Source: an uncultured Bacillota bacterium (GTDB lineage Bacteria; Bacillota; Clostridia; Christensenellales; UBA1242). Taken from it: DNA of 15,195 nucleotides. Positions 5,954 to 11,336 of this stretch are shown in pieces. The DNA lies in the NCBI GenBank assembly GCA_900545735.1, contig URAC01000018.1, positions 1 through 15,195 on the forward strand, in the 5' to 3' direction. The position numbers and the translations under genes are program-made. Under the pieces are notes generated by a model, which made no database searches, was not told where the DNA came from, and was given only the letters and a program-made list of their open reading frames with translations. Each line of letters opens with the position of its first letter. Positions within the stretch are counted from its first letter, which is position 1.

Positions 5954-7219
5954 ATGTTGTTTTTAGGATCATTTGTAAACGCACTTGTTGATGTTCTTGC
6001 AATCATCGGAATTATCTTAGTTGGTGGATTTTTAATTTTCTTCCTTGGAGATTTGGTTCTTTCAGTACTTGACCCAAATTACACTCGTTTTGGAAGAAAA
6101 AACAAAGACAAGAAAGAAAAACAAGATGAAAAATCAGAAGAAAAAGAAGAAGTAAAAGCTTTGCCAGAAGTTGAACAAGAAACAGTTGAAGCTTTACCAT
6201 TCAAAGCAGAAGAAAAAGTTGAAGAACCTGTTGAAGAATTCAAATTTGACGAACCAGAAGAAAAATCTGAAGAAGTTAAAGAAATTGAACAAGCTAAAGA
6301 AGACGCTCTTGCAGACCTTCGCGCAGAAGAAGAAATCTTCAAAGCAAATATGCTTAAATCTATTGAAGAAAGGCAAGCAAAGAAAGAAGAAGCTAAAGAA
6401 AGCAAATATGACGAATTTTTCTTTGGCGATGGAGACCTTACTGCATTTGATGATGAAGAAGAAAATTTTGAAGGCATAGAAATTCAACCTGAAGAACAAA
6501 CTGAAGAAGCAGTTGAAGAACCAGCTGAAGAACAAGTTGAAGAAGTTGTTGAAGAACAACCTGAAGAAGTTGCAGAAGAAGTTGTTGAAGAAACAAGCAA
6601 TGAAGAACTTGAAGAATTAAAACGCCAACTTGAAGAAGAAAGAAGAAAATTTGAAGAAGAAAAAGCAAGATTGATTTCTGAAAATGAAGAACTTTCTAAA
6701 AAACTTTCAGAAGAACCAGTTGTTGAAACTCTTCCAGCAGGAAGTGTTGAAGAATATGAAACAAGGCTCGCAACATTGAAAGAAAGATTGACAGCAAACG
6801 AAAAAGAACTTAGAAAAGTTAAAAAAGAATTCTTACCACTTAGAAAAGTTGCAAGAACTCTTGAATCAGATGAAAAGAAATTGAGAAGAAAAGAAGCTAT
6901 CGTTGCTAAACAAAAAGTTGTTCTTTATGGCGTAAATAACATTGGCGATATTGATGAAGAAAAAGCAAAGAAACTTGAAGAAGACTTAGACATCTTGGAA
7001 GGATTCAGACTTTCAGTTCAACACTGCGAAGAAGTTATGGCAGCAAATAAAGACAGATATCCAATTTTGGAAAGAACTTACAATATTCTTACAGAAAATA
7101 ACGAAACACTTAAGAAAGATATTGAAGAAACTGAAAATGCTATCGCAGCACTTAAAGTTGAAACTCCAGCTGAAGAAACTGCAACCGAAACAACAGATAG
7201 CGATGCAGATAACAAATAA
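5954..7219 (+). CDS. Unrecognised membrane-anchored, Glu-rich coiled-coil protein
   Basis: I do not recognise this 421-residue protein. It opens with a strongly hydrophobic segment (about 8-38), a single membrane anchor or uncleaved signal, followed by a basic stretch (RFGRKNKDKKEK, 45-56) that by the positive-inside rule puts the rest in the cytoplasm. Residues 58-215 are very acidic and low-complexity, with VEE/PEE/AEE repeats. Residues 216-252 form a charged coiled coil. The region 265-400 is a less repetitive helical domain with few prolines (KVVLYGVNNIGDIDEEKAKK at 321-340, SVQHCEEVM at 354-362) that looks conserved rather than disordered. The tail is Thr/Glu-rich. The layout resembles ZipA- or EzrA-like membrane tethers only in outline. 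An AGAGGA Shine-Dalgarno lies 7 nt upstream. It sits directly behind ssrA with no clear promoter or terminator between, and a strong terminator follows. Confidence 0.88.
   Translation: MLFLGSFVNALVDVLAIIGIILVGGFLIFFLGDLVLSVLDPNYTRFGRKNKDKKEKQDEKSEEKEEVKALPEVEQETVEALPFKAEEKVEEPVEEFKFDEPEEKSEEVKEIEQAKEDALADLRAEEEIFKANMLKSIEERQAKKEEAKESKYDEFFFGDGDLTAFDDEEENFEGIEIQPEEQTEEAVEEPAEEQVEEVVEEQPEEVAEEVVEETSNEELEELKRQLEEERRKFEEEKARLISENEELSKKLSEEPVVETLPAGSVEEYETRLATLKERLTANEKELRKVKKEFLPLRKVARTLESDEKKLRRKEAIVAKQKVVLYGVNNIGDIDEEKAKKLEEDLDILEGFRLSVQHCEEVMAANKDRYPILERTYNILTENNETLKKDIEETENAIAALKVETPAEETATETTDSDADNK
6488..6594 (+). repeat. Imperfect Glu-codon repeat in the coiled-coil gene
   Basis: Short in-frame units such as CCTGAAGAACAA and GTTGAAGAAGTT recur, encoding the run from PEEQTEEAVEEPAEEQ through VEEVVEE to PEEVAEEVVEE (residues 179-213). 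The surrounding stretch, about 6100-6720, is extremely purine-rich on the plus strand. The repeats are degenerate at third positions, so they look maintained by protein selection rather than freshly expanded. Confidence 0.6.
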
Positions 7220-7235
7220 TTTTATTAAATTTAGA

Positions 7236-7266
7236 ATAACACATCATTTTGATGTGTTATTTTTTT
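7236..7266 (+). terminator. Intrinsic terminator after the coiled-coil gene
   Basis: A perfect 11-bp stem (ATAACACATCA at 7236-7246, TGATGTGTTAT at 7250-7260) with a TTT loop is followed at once by a run of six T residues. It starts 17 nt after the stop codon at 7219. Confidence 0.9.
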
Positions 7267-7273
7267 ATTTGTA

Positions 7274-7282
7274 TGATAAAAT
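7274..7282 (+). promoter_or_regulatory. Predicted extended -10 of the patatin gene (leaderless)
   Basis: TGA followed by TAAAAT (7277-7282) forms an extended -10 that ends 6 nt before the ATG at 7289. The predicted transcription start is thus the start codon, and no Shine-Dalgarno sequence exists. No good -35 sits at standard spacing. An alternative -10, TATGAT at 7272-7277, has TTGATG (7249-7254, inside the terminator arm) 17 bp upstream and would give a leader of only a few nt. Either way the mRNA is leaderless or nearly so. Confidence 0.45.
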
Positions 7283-7288
7283 ATATAT

Positions 7289-8158
7289 ATGAAATTTATT
7301 GAAAAAGTTAAAAGTGGATTATCTTTAGAAAAAAATAAGAAGGTTAAAATAGGCTTGGCTTTAGGTGGCGGTGGCGCACGCGGCTATGCTCATTTAGGCG
7401 CAATTAAGGCTTTTGAAGAATATGGAATCAAATTTGATTTCATTGCAGGAACAAGTGCAGGAGCGTTCACTGGGGCATTTTTGGCATCTGGCTGGTCTTT
7501 TGAACAGATGTATTCAATAGCAAAAGAATTTAGAAGAAAAGATATAAGGCGCAACAAAATTCCGTTTATGCCTTCAACAACGGAAGGCATTCAAGAAATT
7601 GTTGTTAACAATTTAGGAGATATTGATATCACTGAAACGAAAATCCCATTTTGTGCTGTTGCAGTTGATGTTTTATCCACTCAAGAATGTTTGATAACAA
7701 AAGGAAATCTTGCCAAAGCGGTGGCTGGAAGTTGTGCAGTTCCAGGAATCTTTCAACCTGTCGAATTTGAAGGTCGCGCGTTAGCAGATGGTGGCTTGCA
7801 GAACACTTTGCCTTCCAATGTTCCAAAACTTTTTGGCTGCGATTATGTTATTGCAGTTGATGTAAATGCAAAACGCACTTATGGAGCTTCTTCAACAAAA
7901 ATTTTAGATGTTATGGGGGCAACAATAAGAATTTTGATGAAGCGCAACGCTGAAAAGGGTTATGAATACGCCGATGTTGTTTTAACACCAGAAACAAAAA
8001 GATTTAAGTCAACAAGCCTTGAAGGTTTTGATGATATGATTGAAGAAGGCTATCTTGAAGCAATAGACAAGATGCCTCAAATTCTTGAAATATTAAATAA
8101 AAAACCTATATCAAATAGGTTAAAAAGCAAATATAAAGATGAAGCGGTTGTTATCTAA
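7289..8158 (+). CDS. Patatin-like phospholipase (RssA/YchK-type)
   Basis: A predicted serine lipid acyl hydrolase with a Ser-Asp dyad, acting on phospholipid or other lipid esters; the actual substrate is unknown. The 289-residue protein has the oxyanion-hole loop GGGGARG at 26-32, the nucleophile elbow GTSAG at 54-58 (Ser56) and the catalytic Asp167 in ADGG (166-169). Length matches the short bacterial patatin family without extra domains. No signal peptide is visible, so it should act from the cytoplasm or at the inner membrane face. It stands alone as a transcription unit: a terminator lies directly upstream, and holA meets it tail to tail with stop codons overlapping (8155-8158). Confidence 0.93.
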   Translation: MKFIEKVKSGLSLEKNKKVKIGLALGGGGARGYAHLGAIKAFEEYGIKFDFIAGTSAGAFTGAFLASGWSFEQMYSIAKEFRRKDIRRNKIPFMPSTTEGIQEIVVNNLGDIDITETKIPFCAVAVDVLSTQECLITKGNLAKAVAGSCAVPGIFQPVEFEGRALADGGLQNTLPSNVPKLFGCDYVIAVDVNAKRTYGASSTKILDVMGATIRILMKRNAEKGYEYADVVLTPETKRFKSTSLEGFDDMIEEGYLEAIDKMPQILEILNKKPISNRLKSKYKDEAVVI

Positions 8159-9102
8159 CAACTTAAAATTTTAAATGTCAAATAATACAACGCATTTTCC
8201 GCTTGCATGCCGCCTGATTTTATCAAATAATCAACTTCTTCCAAAAGGGAAAGAATATTTTTTAGTTGAACCTTTGAAAAATATTTGCATTGATTTCTTG
8301 CTTTTAAAATTGCAAAAGGCTTAACATCAAACATTTCCGCTAATTCTTCGTTTGAATAATCTGATAGACTGCAAAAAGCGACTCTTCTAAAATGATTTGT
8401 TATCAAAGAAAGCAAGGCGCTTTCTTTTTTTTCAATTAAATATTGCAATAATTTTATGCTTTTATCTTTGTTTTTTGTTCCCAATGCTTCTGTCAATTCA
8501 AAAACTTGAAATTCTTCATCTGGAGTAATCAAACTTTTGACCATATCAGAAGTTATTGTTTCTTCGCCGCAATATGCAATAAGTTTTGGAAGTTCAGAAA
8601 CAATTTTGGTCATATTCATTGAACAAAAATCAATAATTAAATTTATTGCTGCAGCGTCTATTTTTTTGTTGTTTTTTAAAATTTCATTGTTAATATATTT
8701 GGCTAGCGTTGCGTGGTCCAAGTTGTTGCAATCTATAATTTCGCCGCCACTTAATTTTAGATTAGAATTTAATTCTATAACTAGGCAGGTTGTTTGCGGA
8801 ATGTTGTCGACGCAGTTTTGAATTTGTTGTTTTTCCTTTTCAGAAATTTTTTCTAGATTTTTTATATGAACAAGTTTATATTCACTAGCAAAGGGAAGGC
8901 AGTTAACAGCTTCAACGAACTTTTCAACATTCCAATTTTCGTTGTCAAAAAAAGTTTCATTAAAATCAGACAATTCATTGCCAATAGTTGCCTTTTTGAT
9001 TAATCTATAAGCTGTTTGCTTTAAATAAGCATCGTCACCGCTAAAAAAATAGACATTTTCAATTTTATTTTTTAATTTTGCTGCTAGTTCTAAAAATTTC
9101 AT
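8155..9102 (-). CDS. holA: DNA polymerase III subunit delta
   Basis: HolA is the clamp-loader subunit that opens the beta sliding clamp. The protein, 315 residues from the start chosen here, begins MKFLELAAKLKNKIENVYFFSGDDAYL, matching the typical HolA N-terminus (YFFSGDDAYL at 18-27). It continues with the TCLVIELNS strand and a helical C-terminal domain (LLSLITNHFRR at 230-240, KPFAILKARN at 261-270). The reading frame stays open upstream to 9201, but that part overlaps comEC and encodes no HolA-like sequence, so the ATG at 9100-9102 is preferred. This ATG lacks a Shine-Dalgarno sequence and has a perfect extended -10 just upstream. The comEC-holA order is common in Bacillota and supports the assignment. 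Confidence 0.92.
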   Translation of the reverse strand: MKFLELAAKLKNKIENVYFFSGDDAYLKQTAYRLIKKATIGNELSDFNETFFDNENWNVEKFVEAVNCLPFASEYKLVHIKNLEKISEKEKQQIQNCVDNIPQTTCLVIELNSNLKLSGGEIIDCNNLDHATLAKYINNEILKNNKKIDAAAINLIIDFCSMNMTKIVSELPKLIAYCGEETITSDMVKSLITPDEEFQVFELTEALGTKNKDKSIKLLQYLIEKKESALLSLITNHFRRVAFCSLSDYSNEELAEMFDVKPFAILKARNQCKYFSKVQLKNILSLLEEVDYLIKSGGMQAENALYYLTFKILSC

Positions 9103-9109
9103 ATAACCA

Positions 9110-9118
9110 ATTATAACA
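9110..9118 (-). promoter_or_regulatory. Predicted extended -10 promoter of holA (leaderless)
   Basis: On the minus strand, TGT followed by a perfect TATAAT (9110-9115) ends 7 nt before the holA ATG, so transcription should start at or next to the start codon. No convincing -35 occurs at standard spacing; extended -10 promoters often do without one. It lies 26 nt beyond the comEC stop and would let holA be expressed independently of xre-comEC. Confidence 0.55.
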
Positions 9119-9143
9119 AAAAAAATATCAACTAAAAAGTGTT

Positions 9144-10670
9144 TTAACAAAAATAAATTATCAAACTTGCTATTGTGGTTAAAGACATTATGGAAATGCA
9201 AGATGCAATTTTATATTTCTTGTTAAACAAACACATTCTGCTTGCGAAATAAATTGTTGCATAATAGCCGAGATAGATTATAAAATTCAAGTTGAAAAGG
9301 CTGATAAAGGTGTATGGAATTGACGCCACAAAACTTGCGCTAATTTTAATCGCTTCCAAAATTAGTTGAGTAAAATATAAGAAATGACCAAAGAAAGATG
9401 TGATGTATGTGAGTGGCAAGAAGATGAATTGAATGATATATCCAATAGAAAACAAAGGAATAATAATCACATTCAAGAAAATTGAAAGAATTGAAAAACT
9501 GCCGAAACAATTTGTCAAAATAGGAATTAACGCAATTTGGGTTGAGATAGATAAAGCAAGCGGCTTTGCTAAAAATTTAGGAATTTTAATTTTCATTAAG
9601 AATTTAGAAATTGTTGGAGATAAAACTGCTATGCCTATGACGCAGGCGAAACTCATTTGGAAGCCAACATCAAAAACATAAAGAGGTTTGATTAAAATAA
9701 GCAGTATACCCGCAAAGCCTATTGCACTCAAGCTGTCATATCTTTTGCCAAACAATTTTGCAAGCATTAAGGCTATTGCCATAACGCTAGCTCTTACAAC
9801 TGAAGGGGAGAAAGAACACAAATAGCAATACAAAATCAAAAATGCAGATATTATTCCAAAATTTACATATTTATTGACTTTGCACTTTTTAAAAATCCAC
9901 ATCAAAAAGCTAACCAAAACGCCAACGTGCAAACCAGATATCGCAAGAATATGTGCTATGCCACTTTTTGAAAAGGAATTTTTGATTTCATAACTTACTT
10001 CGCTTTTATCTCCAAACATCATAGCAAAGGAAATGTCAGCATTTTCCTCTGTCATAAATTTATCAAGTTGATTTCTAACAGATTTTTGAACGCTTTCATT
10101 GAAGTGTAAATTTTGACCAATTATTTCAAATTCGCTCAAATTGGCTCTTGTTACATATTTAACATTATGTCTATAATTTGACGAATTAAAATTCTCATCA
10201 TTAAAAATCTCCGCAACAGACAAAGTAACATTGCCTGTTATGATATCGCCATCGCTAAAAAGATTGCCAGTGTTGTAATTAACAAGCATAATATTAAAAT
10301 TTTTGCTTTCGCCGTTTATTTGAACATCATCAAGAATCACACATTGATATCTACTCTTTATAGAACTTGAACAACTGACTCTTGCCACTATTGTTTGTTC
10401 GCCGTTGATAGGTTCAGGACTGTAGTCTTTCATTTCGACAACATAAAATAACAAGCCACAAGCAAAAGCAACTAAAATTATCAATAATTCTTTAAATTTT
10501 TTGCGATAGATGCAAAATGTTAAAAGACTTAATAAAAGAAAGATAAAAATTCCCAAATAAATGTAATTTGATTGCAAAATATAGCGAGAAAAAACTATTC
10601 CACAAATGAGTGAAATAAACACGCAAAACAAGGGTCTAAAATTAAAAATCTTCTTCTTTTGTAGATTCAT
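9144..10670 (-). CDS. comEC: ComEC-type DNA-uptake channel lacking the metallo-beta-lactamase domain
   Basis: ComEC forms the inner-membrane channel that passes single-stranded DNA during natural transformation. The 508-residue protein has two or three N-terminal membrane segments (about 12-78), a soluble OB-like DUF4131 region (about 85-190) and the polytopic Competence domain. That domain carries its hallmark GIAHILAISGLHVG (237-250), plus FSPSVVRASVMA (287-298) and FDVGFQMSF (333-341). The protein ends in membrane segments at 507-508, where full-length ComEC proteins of about 750 residues continue into a metallo-beta-lactamase-like nuclease domain. No such domain or its His motifs is encoded here or downstream. 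The ATG has no Shine-Dalgarno sequence and lies 2 nt after the xre stop, suggesting reinitiation. Confidence 0.9.
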   Translation of the reverse strand: MNLQKKKIFNFRPLFCVFISLICGIVFSRYILQSNYIYLGIFIFLLLSLLTFCIYRKKFKELLIILVAFACGLLFYVVEMKDYSPEPINGEQTIVARVSCSSSIKSRYQCVILDDVQINGESKNFNIMLVNYNTGNLFSDGDIITGNVTLSVAEIFNDENFNSSNYRHNVKYVTRANLSEFEIIGQNLHFNESVQKSVRNQLDKFMTEENADISFAMMFGDKSEVSYEIKNSFSKSGIAHILAISGLHVGVLVSFLMWIFKKCKVNKYVNFGIISAFLILYCYLCSFSPSVVRASVMAIALMLAKLFGKRYDSLSAIGFAGILLILIKPLYVFDVGFQMSFACVIGIAVLSPTISKFLMKIKIPKFLAKPLALSISTQIALIPILTNCFGSFSILSIFLNVIIIPLFSIGYIIQFIFLPLTYITSFFGHFLYFTQLILEAIKISASFVASIPYTFISLFNLNFIIYLGYYATIYFASRMCLFNKKYKIASCISIMSLTTIASLIIYFC

Positions 10671-10672
10671 AT

Positions 10673-10906
10673 TTATTGAATGCAGTCAGGGTAGCCCAAA
10701 AGATAATCTATAGAGACATCAAAATATTGTGCTAAGTCGCAAAGAGTTATGAAACTAGGTTCTTTGCCGCGATTTTCCCATTCGCTTATCGCGCTTCTAT
10801 TAAAGCCTAATTTTTTTGCTAATTCTTGTTGGCTTACATTCTTTTCAAGCCTCAATTCTTTTATGCGTTCGCTAAATAGCGTAATTCTTTTTTTATAAGT
10901 TCTCAT
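10673..10906 (-). CDS. XRE-family HTH transcriptional regulator
   Basis: A 77-residue single-domain DNA-binding protein. The Cro/C1-type helix-turn-helix spans about 11-67, with the HTH core SQQELAKKLGFNRSAISEW at 25-43, followed by NRGKEPSFITLCDLAQYFDVSIDYLLG, typical of this fold. There is no ligand-binding or peptidase domain. The ATG lacks a Shine-Dalgarno sequence; it follows CATAAT by 6 nt, so the transcript is predicted to be leaderless. A perfect palindrome between -35 and -10 suggests that the protein represses its own operon. The neighbour 2 nt downstream is comEC, so this regulator probably controls, or is tied to, expression of the DNA channel. The target sites elsewhere are unknown. 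Confidence 0.93.
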   Translation of the reverse strand: MRTYKKRITLFSERIKELRLEKNVSQQELAKKLGFNRSAISEWENRGKEPSFITLCDLAQYFDVSIDYLLGYPDCIQ

Positions 10907-10912
10907 GGAAAC

Positions 10913-10941
10913 ATTATGCGTCTAATAGACGCAAAAGTCAA
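10913..10941 (-). promoter_or_regulatory. Promoter of xre-comEC
   Basis: On the minus strand, TTGACT (10936-10941) and CATAAT (10913-10918) are separated by exactly 17 bp. The -10 ends 6 nt before the xre ATG, so the predicted transcription start is the start codon. Match to consensus is 5 of 6 in both boxes, making this the best-formed of the five leaderless promoters here. Confidence 0.72.
10917..10933. promoter_or_regulatory. Palindromic operator in the xre promoter
   Basis: TGCGTCTAATAGACGCA is a perfect inverted repeat of two 8-bp arms around one central base. It fills most of the -35/-10 spacer of the xre promoter and overlaps the end of the -10. Its GC-rich arms stand out from the AT-rich surroundings. 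A dimeric XRE protein bound here would block RNA polymerase. Autorepression by the adjacent gene product is inferred from this geometry. Confidence 0.72.
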
Positions 10942-10956
10942 ATGTTTTTTGCAAAT

Positions 10957-10986
10957 TATGTAAAAAATATTAAAAAATTTTACATA
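10957..10986. repeat. AT-rich inverted repeat between xre and the divergent gene
   Basis: TATGTAAAA (10957-10965) and TTTTACATA (10978-10986) are perfect 9-bp arms around a 12-bp A/T spacer. The repeat lies between the two divergent promoters. It could be a second regulatory site, but inverted repeats of A and T are expected fairly often in such DNA, so the call is weak. Confidence 0.3.
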
Positions 10987-11002
10987 TTTTTTGTATAAAC
11001 TA

Positions 11003-11031
11003 TTGAATTTGCGAATTTAATGTGCTAAACT
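11003..11031 (+). promoter_or_regulatory. Promoter of the small membrane protein gene
   Basis: TTGAAT (11003-11008) and an extended -10, TGC followed by TAAACT (11026-11031), are separated by 17 bp. The predicted start, near 11038, gives a leader of about 19 nt that contains the Shine-Dalgarno AAAGGAG. Confidence 0.6.
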
Positions 11032-11056
11032 TATTCAGTATTTAAAGGAGTCGGTT

Positions 11057-11302
11057 ATGAATTATTTATTTTTATTAAGCGCATTAACAGATAGATTAGC
11101 AAAAACTCACGTTATAGTTGGTTTGTGTTTAGCAATTTTAGGCTTTGCACTTGCACTTTTGGCTAGAAGGATTGCAAGCGTTTGCAGGCCAGAAGAACAA
11201 AGAAAATTGCCAGTTGAAAACAACAACAAAGTTTACATTATGCTTAAAGGCTTTGGGTTGGTCTTTTTGCTAGTTGCTTTAATTATTATGATGTTTGAAT
11301 AA
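11057..11302 (+). CDS. Small hypothetical two-helix membrane protein
   Basis: I do not recognise this 81-residue protein. It has two hydrophobic helices, at about 17-37 and 61-79, joined by a basic, hydrophilic loop of about 24 residues (ARRIASVCRPEEQRK and following). By the positive-inside rule the loop should be cytoplasmic and both ends outside. The gene is well supported despite its size: AAAGGAG Shine-Dalgarno at 11044-11050 with 6-nt spacing, an upstream promoter, and an intrinsic terminator directly after the stop. It is divergent from the xre operon and convergent with the ABC exporter genes. Nothing in the sequence links it functionally to either. Confidence 0.82.
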   Translation: MNYLFLLSALTDRLAKTHVIVGLCLAILGFALALLARRIASVCRPEEQRKLPVENNNKVYIMLKGFGLVFLLVALIIMMFE

Positions 11303-11307
11303 AAACT

Positions 11308-11336
11308 AAAAACTCACTCAATCGAGTGAGTTTTTT
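11308..11336. terminator. Bidirectional intrinsic terminator
   Basis: A 12-bp stem (11308-11319 with 11324-11335) formed by AAAAACTCACTC and GAGTGAGTTTTT closes an AATC loop. T-runs occur on both strands: six T at 11331-11336 for the plus strand, and A-runs at 11301-11312 for the minus strand. It terminates the small membrane protein gene and the convergent ABC operon; its edge overlaps the ABC stop codon at 11335. Confidence 0.9.

Noticed and set aside
6488..6594. A CRISPR-like or minisatellite array
   Set aside because: The units are short, in frame, degenerate and protein-coding, with no spacers.
6012..6668. Several open frames on the minus strand, and one in another plus frame, inside the coiled-coil gene
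   Set aside because: They are by-products of the purine-rich GAA repeats; their translations are low-complexity Phe/Leu/Ser or Lys runs without start signals.
9103..9201. An N-terminal extension of holA starting at 9201
   Set aside because: It overlaps the end of comEC, encodes no HolA-like sequence, and the ATG at 9102 begins exactly at the conserved N-terminus behind an extended -10.
10673..11302. xre plus the divergent small membrane protein as a toxin-antitoxin or phage lysogeny module
   Set aside because: The two genes have separate promoters in opposite directions, xre is coupled to comEC, and no toxin, integrase or phage gene is present.
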